Positions 43,429 to 52,476 of a stretch of 64,000 nt of DNA are shown here, in pieces (the stretch's first letter is position 1; every line of letters starts with the position of its first letter). The stretch covers positions 1 through 64,000 of the forward strand of contig NZ_VDGG01000019.1 in NCBI RefSeq assembly GCF_006861775.1. The letters are read 5' to 3'. This DNA comes from Psychrobacillus soli. GTDB lineage: Bacteria; Bacillota; Bacilli; Bacillales_A; Planococcaceae. The position numbers and the translations under genes were made by a program. Below the pieces are notes generated by a model. It was not told the DNA's origin. It searched no databases and saw nothing but the letters and a program-made list of their open reading frames with translations.

Positions 43429-44511
43429 ATGCCTAAAATTGCATCCATCAGTACATATAAACCTCCCTATACATTAAACCAAACAAATATTGAACAACTA
43501 ACGAAAGAACTATTCAAAGATAAAATCGCCCAGCTTGATCGATTATTAAAAGTGTTTGAAAATGGCGATATCGAAACTCGTCAGTTTTGCGTGCCTTTAG
43601 AATGGCATCAAACAGACCATACATTTGAAGAACGTAATACTATTTATATAGAGCTAGCTACGAAATATAGCGTAGAAGTAATTCAAACATGCCTTCAAAA
43701 CACGACTTTTTTACAAAATACGATTGATCCAGAAGAAATCGATGCAATCATATTCGTCAGTACGACCGGAATCTCGACGCCAAGTATCGACGCTCGTGTA
43801 ATGAACCATCTCCCTTTTTCCGATCGTATGAAACGAATCCCGTTATGGGGGCTAGGTTGTGCTGGAGGCGCGGCTGGAGTTAGTAGAGCATTTGACTATT
43901 GTAAAGCACATCCTAAGGAAAAAGTACTCGTTGTTTGTGTAGAGCTTTGTAGCCTTACATTCCAACCAAATGATTTTTCGAAAAGTAATTTAATTGGAGC
44001 TTCTCTTTTCGCTGACGGGGCGGCTTGTGTTTTAGTATGTGGGGATGAAGCAAACGTTCCAACAAAAAGACCTGTTCCTCACATTATGAGTACAGCATCT
44101 AAATGGATGCCAGACTCCGAAGATGTGATGGGATGGGATATTAAAAACAGTGGATTGCATGTTGTATTCTCGAAAAGCATACCTTCTATTATTACTAGCT
44201 GGTTAGGTCCTTTCATCGATGAATTTTTAACGGAACAACAAATGACAAAAGAAAAGCTTGACCATTTTGTTGCGCATCCCGGAGGCAAAAAAGTACTGGA
44301 AGCATACGAAAATACGCTCAACTTACCAGAAGGTAAAACGTCGATTTCTCGGGAAGTATTAAGAAACCACGGAAATATGTCTTCGCCTACTGTCCTTTAT
44401 GTACTGGAGCAATTCATGTTACAGGAAAATAATAAAGCAGATGTTGGTTTACTCGTAGCACTAGGACCTGGATTTTGCGGAGAAGCAGTTTTACTAAATT
44501 GGGGGGATTAA
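43429..44511 (+). CDS. bpsA: Type III polyketide synthase (BpsA/BcsA)
   Basis: 360 aa chalcone-synthase-like protein. The catalytic Cys is in IPLWGLGCAGGAAGVSRAFD (about 135-154), with His in VAHPGGKKVLEAYE and Asn in SREVLRNHGNMSSPTVLYVL completing the triad. The start at 43429 has AGGAG 7 nt upstream. In B. subtilis BpsA makes triketide and tetraketide alkylpyrones from long-chain acyl-CoA, and BpsB methylates them; the same two-gene order is present here. The genes lie 68 bp after mnmM. Confidence 0.92.
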   Translation: MPKIASISTYKPPYTLNQTNIEQLTKELFKDKIAQLDRLLKVFENGDIETRQFCVPLEWHQTDHTFEERNTIYIELATKYSVEVIQTCLQNTTFLQNTIDPEEIDAIIFVSTTGISTPSIDARVMNHLPFSDRMKRIPLWGLGCAGGAAGVSRAFDYCKAHPKEKVLVVCVELCSLTFQPNDFSKSNLIGASLFADGAACVLVCGDEANVPTKRPVPHIMSTASKWMPDSEDVMGWDIKNSGLHVVFSKSIPSIITSWLGPFIDEFLTEQQMTKEKLDHFVAHPGGKKVLEAYENTLNLPEGKTSISREVLRNHGNMSSPTVLYVLEQFMLQENNKADVGLLVALGPGFCGEAVLLNWGD

Positions 44512-44512
44512 C

Positions 44513-45055
44513 ATGTTATTTTTCATCCTTATATTCCTAGTTATCGCGCAAAGAATTACGGAAGTTTTTATCGCGAAACGAAATGAAAAAAAGATGCTCG
44601 CACGTGGTGCCTATGAAGTAGGTGCATCTCATTATCCTTATATGGTTGCACTTCATGTTAGTTTTTTTGTTTGTTTGATCGCAGAAGTACTATTTTTCGA
44701 ACCGCGTATTTCGCCTCTGTTTCCACTATTTTTAGTGATCTTTTTATTTGTTCAGGCACTTCGTATTTGGTGTTTAACTTCTTTAGGGACATTTTGGAAT
44801 ACGAAGATTATGATCTTACCTGGTGCCCATGTTGTAAAAACAGGTCCTTATTTATATATAAAACATCCGAACTATGTGGTCGTTTGTATTGAAATCGCCC
44901 TACTACCTTTAATGTTCCAAGCCTACTTTACAGCGATTTGCTTTACTCTATTAAATCTAGCGATGCTTTCAGTTCGTATTCCACTCGAGGAAAAAGCATT
45001 GATGGAAGCAACCGATTATACGGAGGAATTTAAAAAGAAGATTTCGGCATCTTAA
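44513..45055 (+). CDS. bpsB: Isoprenylcysteine carboxyl methyltransferase-family protein (BpsB)
   Basis: 180 aa integral membrane methyltransferase with hydrophobic segments at about 1-12, 45-62, 68-86 and 125-150. The conserved C-terminal block GPYLYIKHPNYVVVCIEIAL (about 118-137) and the Glu in IPLEEKALME are the ICMT signature. It starts 1 bp after the bpsA stop codon region, so coupled translation is likely. It probably O-methylates the alkylpyrones produced by BpsA. The overlapping terminator follows its stop. Confidence 0.92.
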   Translation: MLFFILIFLVIAQRITEVFIAKRNEKKMLARGAYEVGASHYPYMVALHVSFFVCLIAEVLFFEPRISPLFPLFLVIFLFVQALRIWCLTSLGTFWNTKIMILPGAHVVKTGPYLYIKHPNYVVVCIEIALLPLMFQAYFTAICFTLLNLAMLSVRIPLEEKALMEATDYTEEFKKKISAS

Positions 45056-45069
45056 CCGAAATCTTCTTT
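45035..45069. terminator. Bidirectional terminator between bpsB and malic enzyme genes
   Basis: Stem AAGAAGATTTCGG / CCGAAATCTTCTT with an 8-nt loop, overlapping the end of bpsB; T-rich on both outer sides. Confidence 0.85.
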
Positions 45070-45071
45070 GT

Positions 45072-46385
45072 TTATTGTTGATTTGCAGCTTCTTCCACTG
45101 CTCTTGCTACTAGATGATGTACAGTTGGATCTAGTGGGTTTGGTATTAACTCGCCAGGTTTCGTATGACTGACAATTGCTTGTGCTGCCGCTATTAGCAT
45201 TGGATATGTAATAGCAGATGCTCCAGCATCTAATGCCCCTTTGAATATGCCTGGGAAACCGATTACGTTGTTTACAGAACGTCCATCTGCTGCAAAAGCC
45301 GCTCCTGCTGCAATTGCTTCGGATGGAAGTATTTCTGGGTTTGGATTGGAAAGAGCTAAAATAATTTGTCCTTGTCGAACCATTTCAGGTTTGATCAACC
45401 CAGATACACCAGTTGTCGCAACAATAATATCACATGTTTCCATCATTTCTTCTAGAGATCCAATTGTTTTTCCACCATAGTTGATCAAACGATCTTGCGC
45501 TTCTTCTTGGCGATCGAGTCCATAAACGTCTTCTACGCCATAAGCCATTAACATACGGCATATCGCAAGACCTGCCGCACCAAGACCAATTTGACCGATT
45601 TTTGCTTTTTTCACATCTACATTCGTAGCCTTGCATGCAGATAGTATAGCTGCCAATGCAACTACTGCCGTTCCGTGCTGATCATCATGCATAACCGGAA
45701 TAGGTAGCTCTTCTTTCAGTCTTTCTTCTATTTCAAAGCAATGTGGTGAGCCAATATCTTCTAACAAGATAGCTCCAAATCCTTTATGTATATGTTTGAT
45801 CGTTTCTACTATTTCGTCTGGATCACTAGTGTTTAATAATATCGGAATTCCACTTAATCCGACGAATTGATCTAGTAATACAGCTTTTCCTTCCATTACT
45901 GGCATTCCAGCAACTGGACCGATATTTCCTAAACCTAATATTGCTGTACCGTCTGTTACAATCGCAACGGAGTTACCAATCGATGTGAAGTAATTAGCTT
46001 TTTCTGGATGATGGAGAATTTCCATACATACACTTGCTACACCAGGCGTATAGATTCGTTGTAAATCTCCAAGGGAGCGTACATCTAATCTACTCTTCAT
46101 CGCAATTTTTCCACCTTCATGCGCATTCAAGACATCATCTGTTACCGCATGAACTTTCACACCGTTTCCTATCGCTTCAATATTCGCAATCACTTTATCT
46201 AATTGCTCGATAGATTTACAAGTAATAGTAATATCACGGACCGTTATCAATGCACCACTTTTTAACGTTGTAATATCGCCAATATCTCCTTCACCTAGTC
46301 CAATCGCAGTCGCAACTTTCGCAAAATTACCTGGCTTTGATGGAGTTTCCACAATAATATTTCGAATAATATGTTGGTTTTGCAT
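45072..46385 (-). CDS. NAD-type malic enzyme with N-terminal ACT domain
   Basis: 437 aa. Residues 1-80 form an ACT-like domain ([20 protein letters not shown]), a possible amino-acid sensor. The malic domain has [12 protein letters not shown] (catalytic Tyr, about 112-123), [21 protein letters not shown] and the Lys in [11 protein letters not shown]. The NAD-binding domain has [30 protein letters not shown] is also conserved. It decarboxylates malate to pyruvate. The length and ACT domain resemble MleA of B. subtilis. RBS AAGGAG 8 nt upstream. Confidence 0.9.
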   Translation of the reverse strand: MQNQHIIRNIIVETPSKPGNFAKVATAIGLGEGDIGDITTLKSGALITVRDITITCKSIEQLDKVIANIEAIGNGVKVHAVTDDVLNAHEGGKIAMKSRLDVRSLGDLQRIYTPGVASVCMEILHHPEKANYFTSIGNSVAIVTDGTAILGLGNIGPVAGMPVMEGKAVLLDQFVGLSGIPILLNTSDPDEIVETIKHIHKGFGAILLEDIGSPHCFEIEERLKEELPIPVMHDDQHGTAVVALAAILSACKATNVDVKKAKIGQIGLGAAGLAICRMLMAYGVEDVYGLDRQEEAQDRLINYGGKTIGSLEEMMETCDIIVATTGVSGLIKPEMVRQGQIILALSNPNPEILPSEAIAAGAAFAADGRSVNNVIGFPGIFKGALDAGASAITYPMLIAAAQAIVSHTKPGELIPNPLDPTVHHLVARAVEEAANQQ

Positions 46386-46432
46386 GTAATTTCTCCTTTA
46401 AACTCTCTATTTCTACCAATCGATTATAACAT

Positions 46433-46472
46433 AAAGAAATCCCTCAATCATAAGGAATGAAGGATTTCTTTC
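46433..46472 (-). terminator. Terminator of the SAICAR-synthetase-like gene
   Basis: Minus strand stem AAAGAAATCCTTCA / TGAGGGATTTCTTT with an 11-nt loop. It lies between two genes on the same strand. Confidence 0.8.
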
Positions 46473-46476
46473 TTAA

Positions 46477-47160
46477 TTAAGCGAATAAAAGTCTCTCTAA
46501 TGCTAATGGTTCAATATATTGACCGTTTTTGTATACACGCATATTCCCACCAGAGATCTCGTCGATTAGAATAATTTCATTTGTTTTTGCATCTCGACCG
46601 AATTCAAGTTTAATATCGTATAATTCCAACCCTTTTGTTGCTAAATCTTCTTTCACGAATTGAGAAATTTGTTTCGTTAAAGTTTGCAATGTCTCATATT
46701 CCTCTTCCGACAGAAGAGAAAGCATCGAAAGCGCTTGTTTAGAAATTGGTGGGTCTTGACGATCGTCGTCTTTAATCGTTACTTCCACAAATGCATCTAG
46801 AGGTTGTCCTTCTTCACAATATGCACCATATCTACGTAGAAAGCTTCCGACAGCTTTGAAGCGACAAATGACTTCAAGTCCTTTACCAAAAACTTTCGCT
46901 TCTTTTACAGTCATTGTAGATTCATCGATATTAGAATCAATAAAATGCGTTGGTATTTCTTTTTCCATTAACTTTTGAAAGAAATACGTTGTCATACGAA
47001 GGCCTGCTTGTCCAGCACCTTCTATTGTAAGTCCTACTGTATTTGCACCTGGATCAAAAACACCATTCTCTCCAGTCACATCATCTTTAAACTTTAATAG
47101 GACATCCCCATTATCTAATTTATATACATCTTTTGTTTTTCCTTGATACGTCAGATTCAT
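46477..47160 (-). CDS. SAICAR synthetase (PurC)-family protein, divergent and unlinked to pur genes
   Basis: 227 aa. It begins LTYQGKTKDVYKLDNGDVLL (PurC has YEGKAKxxY), followed by KFKDDVTGENGVFDPGANTV, FIDSNIDESTMTVKEAKVFG, VICRFKAVGSFLRRYG and, near the C terminus, YDIKLEFGRD then LIDEISGGNMRVYK (cf. DFKLEFG and DEISPDxxR in PurC). These suggest a working ATP/aspartate site with changes: ISGGNMR where ISPDTCR is usual. It probably ligates an amino acid to a carboxylate, either SAICAR synthesis or a related reaction. It is not in a purine operon. Confidence 0.8.
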   Translation of the reverse strand: MNLTYQGKTKDVYKLDNGDVLLKFKDDVTGENGVFDPGANTVGLTIEGAGQAGLRMTTYFFQKLMEKEIPTHFIDSNIDESTMTVKEAKVFGKGLEVICRFKAVGSFLRRYGAYCEEGQPLDAFVEVTIKDDDRQDPPISKQALSMLSLLSEEEYETLQTLTKQISQFVKEDLATKGLELYDIKLEFGRDAKTNEIILIDEISGGNMRVYKNGQYIEPLALERLLFA

Positions 47161-47214
47161 CTACCATTTCCTCCTTCAATTATGTATGCTTCATTTTACA
47201 CCTAAAGTAGCCGA

Positions 47215-48006
47215 TCAAACAATATACCCGATGGATCTTAAGACATTATTTATGAAAGAATCGGAATAAGCAAAAATTTCTTCTCGTTCAGGTTCTTGAT
47301 ATAAATCATGAAAACAATTTTTCCATTCCTTAAATTGGTATTCAGAAAGCTCTTGTCTTCTAAACCAGTTCGCGGTTATTTTTGTATCTGTAATAATATC
47401 ACGCTCTCCCGTCATTAATAAAACCGGGGCATTCACAATAGACTCAACAGACTGCACGACCGATTTCATTAATGCTTGCATTTCTTTATACCAATCGTTT
47501 GTAACAGTCGTACGATAGGTTGGATCCTCTGCAAATTGGCGGAACACCTCATAATTTCTCGTTAATTCATTTAAGTGTATGTCATGATTAATCTTTTGAG
47601 GGACAGATAGTTTAGCTAATGCATTTGTCCATTTAGACGGCATTTTTTTTAATTGGAGCCATGGAGATGTTAAAATAATTCCTGCATATTCCATATCTAA
47701 TTTGCGTAAAACTTTTACTAACAAGGTGGCACCTAAACCATGTCCTAATAGAAATATCGGTAGATCATATGTTTTTGCTACTTGATGTGCTTGTTTTATA
47801 TAGTCTTTATACAAATCGAATGATTCATCATGCGGTCTATTCCCTTTTTTTAGCTCACCATGACCAGGTAGATCTCCCATAACGATATGGCAATTGGAAC
47901 TTCTCAATTTTTCTATCAACCAAGCATATCTTCGATGGTGTTCATATGCACTATGCACGATGACAATTACTGCTTTTGGTTTTTCTTCTGCTTCCCATTT
48001 CCACAT
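47215..48006 (-). CDS. YtpA-like alpha/beta hydrolase with the nucleophile Ser replaced by Gly
   Basis: 263 aa. Close to the YtpA lysophospholipase family: WEAEEKPKAVIVIVHSAYEH, RYAWLIEKLRSSNCHIVMGD, LPGHG. The nucleophile elbow reads FLLGHGLGAT (residue 90; codon GGT at 47739-47737) where GHSMG is expected. The later acid (MTGERDIIT) and His (WKNCFHDLYQEPEREE) are kept, and the oxyanion region has VHS where VHG is usual. It therefore may be inactive as a serine hydrolase or use another chemistry. Start ATG at 48006 has AAGGTG 10 nt upstream. It is divergent from ytoA. Confidence 0.85.
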   Translation of the reverse strand: MWKWEAEEKPKAVIVIVHSAYEHHRRYAWLIEKLRSSNCHIVMGDLPGHGELKKGNRPHDESFDLYKDYIKQAHQVAKTYDLPIFLLGHGLGATLLVKVLRKLDMEYAGIILTSPWLQLKKMPSKWTNALAKLSVPQKINHDIHLNELTRNYEVFRQFAEDPTYRTTVTNDWYKEMQALMKSVVQSVESIVNAPVLLMTGERDIITDTKITANWFRRQELSEYQFKEWKNCFHDLYQEPEREEIFAYSDSFINNVLRSIGYIV

Positions 48007-48094
48007 GAACAGCACACCTTTCTAATCTATTCCCTTATTCTTGTTTGTTTGATACGATTAATTATATTCTATTTTTATAAGGGGCGTGTATATA

Positions 48095-48607
48095 TTGATT
48101 TATCCATATAAAGACAAAATTCCATCGATTGATGAAACTGCTTTTATAGCTGATTATGTCACAATAACAGGTGATGTGACAATCGGACCGGAGTCTACAA
48201 TTTGGTTCAATACGGTAATTAGAGGGGACGTTGCTCCTACGATTATTGGACGTAAAGTAAGTATTCAAGATTTAAGTTGCCTTCATCAAAGTCCTAATAA
48301 CCCACTCATCATTGAAGACGAAGTAACGATTGGTCATCAAGTAACACTACATGGTTGTACGGTTCGTAAAGGTGCATTAGTCGGTATGGGCTCCATCATA
48401 TTAGACGGTGCCGAAATAGGAGAAGGTGCATTTATTGGGGCAGGAAGTCTTGTACCTCCAGGAAAGAAAATTCCCCCTAATTCACTTGCTATGGGAAGTC
48501 CAGCAAAAGTTGTTCGAGAATTAACTGATGCAGATAAAGAAGATGTAGAACGGATTATTCGAGAGTATGTGGAAAAAGGAGAGTATTATAAATCCTTGCA
48601 GAAATAA
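48095..48607 (+). CDS. ytoA: Gamma-carbonic-anhydrase-like hexapeptide protein YtoA
   Basis: 170 aa left-handed beta helix with hexapeptide repeats (TAFIADYVTITGDVTIGPES and onward to residue about 125). Metal His candidates are in LSCLHQSPN and TIGHQVTLHGC, as in gamma-class carbonic anhydrases. The N terminus MIYPYKDKIP and the C terminus EYVEKGEYYKSLQ match B. subtilis YtoA. I chose the TTG at 48095 with AAGGGGCG 6 nt upstream; the GTG at 48086 overlaps the RBS. Activity is unproven. Confidence 0.9.
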   Translation: MIYPYKDKIPSIDETAFIADYVTITGDVTIGPESTIWFNTVIRGDVAPTIIGRKVSIQDLSCLHQSPNNPLIIEDEVTIGHQVTLHGCTVRKGALVGMGSIILDGAEIGEGAFIGAGSLVPPGKKIPPNSLAMGSPAKVVRELTDADKEDVERIIREYVEKGEYYKSLQK

Positions 48608-48679
48608 AAAAAGCTTCCACTTATAATTGTAAATAGATAGAGAACTAACTTAAAACCATTAATACAAATCAAATATGCA

Positions 48680-48716
48680 TTGTCTATAAGCCCCCCACTA
48701 TGGGGCCAACAGACAA
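48680..48716. repeat. Hairpin downstream of ytoA
   Basis: TTGTCT-4 nt-GCCCC ... GGGGC-4 nt-AGACAA forms a two-part inverted repeat without a T run. It may be a relic or an RNA-stability element. Confidence 0.5.
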
Positions 48717-48750
48717 AACGCAGATTTCATACTTAAGTCATTTTAACTAA

Positions 48751-48792
48751 AAAATTACCGGTTACTCCGAAGTTAAGAAGTACCGGTTATTT
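48751..48792 (-). terminator. Terminator-like hairpin after the glycerate kinase gene
   Basis: Minus strand ACCGGTACT / AGTAACCGGT (one bulge) with a 12-nt loop followed by AATTTTTTAG. Confidence 0.65.
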
Positions 48793-48833
48793 CACTTTTA
48801 TTTTCAAAAGATCTTCTTGAGGTAAGCTTTCAG

Positions 48834-49988
48834 TTACTTTTTTACGCCTGTTCGAACAGCTTGAAGCAACCGGAATAATTGATTTGTTGTTGATCGTAAA
48901 TTGTTGTACGTCACCTTTGAATCCATAGCTTCTTCCAGCGTCATCGGCGCATTCATAATGGAAAAATACGAAGTGATACCAAGTTCGTTTAATGCCGCTG
49001 TTTCTTCCGTAACGCCGCCCGCGAGTGCAACGACAGGAATTTCATATTTTTGGGCAAGATGTGCTACTCCAAGTGGCGCTTTTCCCATAGATGTTTGTCC
49101 GTCTAACTTCCCCTCACCTGTAACAACAAAATCGACACCTTGCATGTTCTTTTCCATTTCAATAATCTTTAACACTAGTTCGATTCCAGACTGAAGATCG
49201 GCATGTAAGAAACCTGAAAAAGCAGCTCCCAATCCCCCGGCAGCTCCTGCTCCCTCAATATTATGAATGTCGGTACCCAGTTCATCGAGCACTATTTCAG
49301 CAAAATGTTCCAGCCCTTTATCAAGTTGTTTAACCATATCAGGCGTAGCACCTTTTTGAGGTCCGAAAATAAATGCAGCACCATCCGGCCCGTAAAGAGG
49401 ATTGTTTACATCACATGCAACTTTGAAAGAGCATTCCTTCAATTTCGCATGCACATGACTTAGATCTATTTTCCGAATACTAAGTAATGACTCCGCACCT
49501 AATCCAACCTCTTCATCGTGTAAATTTAAAAATCGAAAACCTAATGCTTGAAGCATGCCAACCCCAGCGTCATTTGTAGCGCTTCCACCAAGCCCAATAA
49601 CAAACTCACGGCATCCTTTTTCTATAGCATCGGAAATGAGTTCTCCAACACCATATGTAGTTGTCAAGAACGGATTACGTTGATTGGAAGGAACTAGAGG
49701 TAAACCACAAGCTTCCGCTACTTCAATAACCGCTGTTTTACCGTCGCCCAAAATTCCGTACATAGCCTCTACTTTTTCTTTTAAAGGACCTAGTACTACT
49801 TTTTTGACTAGTTTTCCACCCGTTGCCTGTACCAATGCCTCCACTGTTCCTTCTCCACCATCTGCTAAAGGAAGTGTTACGATCTCCGCTTCAGGATAAA
49901 TATCTTTTATACCTAAAGAAATAGCTTCGCTGCCTTCTACAGAAGAAATACTTCCTTTAAATGAATCAATTGCAATCAAAACTTTCAT
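48834..49988 (-). CDS. Glycerate kinase (GarK/GlxK family)
   Basis: About 384 aa. It begins MKVLIAIDSFKGSISSVEGS, the family signature, then LPLADGGEGTVEAL (about 40-53), GLGGSATNDAGVGMLQALGF (about 125-144) and FVVTGEGKLDGQTSMGKAP (about 280-298). It phosphorylates glycerate to 2- or 3-phosphoglycerate. The RBS AAGGAGG precedes two adjacent ATGs; I use the second, which fits family start MKxxIAxDSFKG. It is monocistronic, followed by a hairpin terminator. Confidence 0.93.
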   Translation of the reverse strand: MKVLIAIDSFKGSISSVEGSEAISLGIKDIYPEAEIVTLPLADGGEGTVEALVQATGGKLVKKVVLGPLKEKVEAMYGILGDGKTAVIEVAEACGLPLVPSNQRNPFLTTTYGVGELISDAIEKGCREFVIGLGGSATNDAGVGMLQALGFRFLNLHDEEVGLGAESLLSIRKIDLSHVHAKLKECSFKVACDVNNPLYGPDGAAFIFGPQKGATPDMVKQLDKGLEHFAEIVLDELGTDIHNIEGAGAAGGLGAAFSGFLHADLQSGIELVLKIIEMEKNMQGVDFVVTGEGKLDGQTSMGKAPLGVAHLAQKYEIPVVALAGGVTEETAALNELGITSYFSIMNAPMTLEEAMDSKVTYNNLRSTTNQLFRLLQAVRTGVKK

Positions 49989-50135
49989 CATTAGCACCTC
50001 CTTCACCTACATTGATTATAAGTGAATAAACTGACAATGGTAATAGTCTAAGTAACAAAGAATTAATAATATACTTGTTTTTCATAACAAAAACTAGCTC
50101 TATAAATTTATTTTTTTCCAAGCTTCCGACAAATA

Positions 50136-50275
50136 TTAGATTGCGTAATATCAGAATTGGTTGCTTTCATCGGCAAATTGGTTGCTCTCGTGCTGGTTTG
50201 GTTGCTTTCGGAATAGAATTGATTGCTTTCCATGACTAATCGATTGCCCTAAACCATTTATTGGATTCACACAGT
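50136..50275 (+). repeat. 21-bp-period array, family 2: TTGGTTGCTTTC cores
   Basis: Cores start at 50136 (degenerate), 50157, 50178, 50198, 50219 and 50240, spaced 21, 21, 20, 21 and 21 bp. Examples are TTGGTTGCTTTC, TTGGTTGCTCTC and TTGATTGCTTTC. Bases 50198-50275 are homologous, in the opposite direction, to 17130-17208. The array is between the glycerate kinase gene and the dispersed palindromic repeat. No ORF. Confidence 0.88.
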
Positions 50276-50316
50276 CGAAAAACGGAGGAAATTTTATTTT
50301 TAGCGAGTTGATACTG

Positions 50317-50585
50317 AATAAGTAAGCGATCTCCGTTGATTTTCGCTGCAGCCGGCGACTCCTGCCCGATGAGTGGGCTAATGAGACATCTCAGGCGTAC
50401 GCCTAAGCAGCGGGGGTGGCTCATCGCTCACCCGGCGCAAAGCGTCCGACTGAAGCGAAAATCTTAGCGGACATTGTTTAAGTCTCATTATCCCTATAGC
50501 ACCTACAATATAAAGAATGCCATACATTGTGCTACCTGAAAAATTATCTACATGTCTAAATTTTTTAGTTTCCTAAGCAAAACAA
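50317..50585. repeat. Dispersed palindromic repeat, copy 2
   Basis: The palindromic core 50338-50463 runs from GATTTTCGCTGCAG to CTGAAGCGAAAATC. It matches 22-145 in order and spacing, with shared CGACTCCTGCC, CTCATCGCTCACCCGGCG and TATCCCTATA, and the downstream block TCTACATGTCTA. Like copy 1 it lies immediately outside a terminator of a minus-strand gene (metK here). Confidence 0.85.
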
Positions 50586-50625
50586 AAACGCCGCCACTTT
50601 TTACAAAAGGTGGCGGCGTTTTTAA
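50584..50625 (-). terminator. Terminator of metK
   Basis: GC-rich stem CGCCGCCACTTTT / AAAAGGTGGCGGCG (one bulge) followed on the minus strand by TTTTTGTTTT. Confidence 0.92.
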
Positions 50626-51822
50626 TTATAATCCTGCTTTTTCTTTTAAAGCTTCTGCTTTATCGGTTTTTTCCCATGGTGCATCGATGTCTGTACGACC
50701 GAAATGACCATAAGCTGCAGTTGGTTTGTAGATTGGGCGACGAAGATCTAGCATTTTGATAATACCTGCTGGGCGTAGGTCGAATAGGTCACGAATATGT
50801 GATACCAATTGTGCCTCTTCTATTTTACCAGTTCCAAATGTATCAACCGCGATTGATACAGGTTGTGCTACACCAATTGCATATGCTAATTGAACTTCAC
50901 AACGGTCTGCAAGTCCTGCAGCGACAATATTTTTTGCAACATAGCGAGCAGCATATGCAGCAGAACGGTCTACTTTCGTTGGATCTTTACCAGAGAAAGC
51001 ACCGCCTCCGTGACGAGCGTATCCACCGTACGTATCAACAATAATTTTACGTCCTGTTAAACCAGCATCCCCTTGAGGTCCACCAATAACAAAACGTCCA
51101 GTTGGGTTGATAAAGTACTTTGTATTTTCATCAATTAAATGAGCAGGAACAATAGGTTTGATCACTACTTCTTTTAAATCTTTTTGAATTTGTTCTAATG
51201 TAACTTCTGGATGATGTTGTGTCGAAATAACAATCGTGTCAATACGAACTGGATTATTATTTTCATCATATTCCACAGTTACTTGCGTTTTACCATCTGG
51301 GCGTAAGTAATTTAATGTTTCGTCTTTACGCACTTCTGCTAAACGACGTGACAGCTTATGCGCTAAACTAATTGGAAGTGGCATAAGTTCAGGTGTTTCA
51401 TTACATGCATAACCGAACATTAGACCTTGGTCCCCTGCACCAATTGCTTCGATGTCTGAATCTGTCATAGATCCTTCACGAGCTTCCAACGCTTGGTCAA
51501 CACCCATTGCAATATCAACAGATTGCTCATCAATTGCAGTCAATACTGCAGAAGTTTCCGAGTCAAATCCGTATTTTGCACGAGTATAACCTATTTCTTT
51601 AATAGTAGAACGTACTACTTTTGGGATATCTACATAAGTAGACGTCGTAATTTCTCCTGCAACTAAAACAAGACCTGTCGTCACGCTTGTTTCACAAGCA
51701 ACACGAGCATTTGGATCTTCCGTTAAAATTGCATCTAAAATAGCATCCGAAATTTGATCACAAATTTTGTCTGGATGCCCTTCTGTAACTGATTCCGACG
51801 TAAATAATCGGCGTTGTGTCAT
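50626..51822 (-). CDS. metK: S-adenosylmethionine synthetase
   Basis: 398 aa, normal length. Family signatures are [20 protein letters not shown] (about 10-29), [14 protein letters not shown] (about 117-130) and the P-loop-like [19 protein letters not shown] (about 267-285). It makes SAM from methionine and ATP. A complete S-box leader upstream gives feedback control by SAM. RBS AGGAGGA lies 7 nt before the ATG. It is divergent from pckA, the usual Bacillus arrangement. Confidence 0.98.
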   Translation of the reverse strand: MTQRRLFTSESVTEGHPDKICDQISDAILDAILTEDPNARVACETSVTTGLVLVAGEITTSTYVDIPKVVRSTIKEIGYTRAKYGFDSETSAVLTAIDEQSVDIAMGVDQALEAREGSMTDSDIEAIGAGDQGLMFGYACNETPELMPLPISLAHKLSRRLAEVRKDETLNYLRPDGKTQVTVEYDENNNPVRIDTIVISTQHHPEVTLEQIQKDLKEVVIKPIVPAHLIDENTKYFINPTGRFVIGGPQGDAGLTGRKIIVDTYGGYARHGGGAFSGKDPTKVDRSAAYAARYVAKNIVAAGLADRCEVQLAYAIGVAQPVSIAVDTFGTGKIEEAQLVSHIRDLFDLRPAGIIKMLDLRRPIYKPTAAYGHFGRTDIDAPWEKTDKAEALKEKAGL

Positions 51823-51954
51823 AGAATATTCCTCCTATATCCTGCGAGATTTCTCTCAAGAATTGATACGGTACTCATTCCCATGTCAAGCCATTTCAAA
51901 TAGTTTAACTTGAAGCCGTTTCGGACTTGGCACACAAGGATAAAGGGCGATGTT

Positions 51955-52140
51955 ATATAAAAAACCTCTCACTCACGTAATTATACATGAGGAAAGGTAT
52001 CAATTTCATAAGCACCTTTCACTCTTATCAATCAAGGAATCACACCTTGTCTCAGGTTGGGCACCTTTGTAAAAAAAAAATTACAGGTTGCCGGGTTTCA
52101 TAGGGCCTGACCCCTCCACCAGCTCGGGATAAGAGTATCC
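51955..52140 (-). promoter_or_regulatory. SAM-I (S-box) riboswitch controlling metK
   Basis: Minus strand contains the conserved core CTCTTATCCCGAGCTGGTGG, AGGGGTCAGGCCCTATGAAA and CCCGGCAACC (about 52134-52083). An expression platform with an antiterminator/terminator choice follows: CCTTTCCTCATG / CGTGAGTGAGAGG and then TTTTTT at about 51960. SAM binding should end transcription before metK. Confidence 0.96.
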
Positions 52141-52149
52141 GTTCAATTT

Positions 52150-52476
52150 AACATCATACGGAAACTACATACAAAAGTCAATAAAAAATTCCGTTTTATC
52201 AATTACGTCTTGTAGCAATTGCATCAGATTGTCGATGGAGCTTCGTTCAGCGTGATGCAAATCAGTTAGCGGTTATCGCATGGATGCGGCTATCTTAGCC
52301 GGAGTTTCTCGATATTCCATTAGGGCTTGAACCTCTGCTGAAAAAATTTAATTTGTAAAATAAACATTTAAATAGTGTAGACTATTGAGTTAAATGTGTT
52401 ATACTAATTCACATATCAAGTAAAAAAAATCCTCCATGATTGAGGGTAAAAAGAAAAAAAGGATGGTAAATACAAT
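52150..52476. other. Spacer between metK riboswitch and pckA, with possible repeat relic
   Basis: Bases 52205-52315 are more GC-rich and contain GCATCAGATT, GATGCAAATC and GCCGGAG blocks weakly like the multi-hairpin element at 26583. AATAGT-4 nt-ACTATT (52370-52384) and TATACT (52400-52405) lie near the likely pckA promoter, but no convincing -35 box is seen. Confidence 0.4.
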
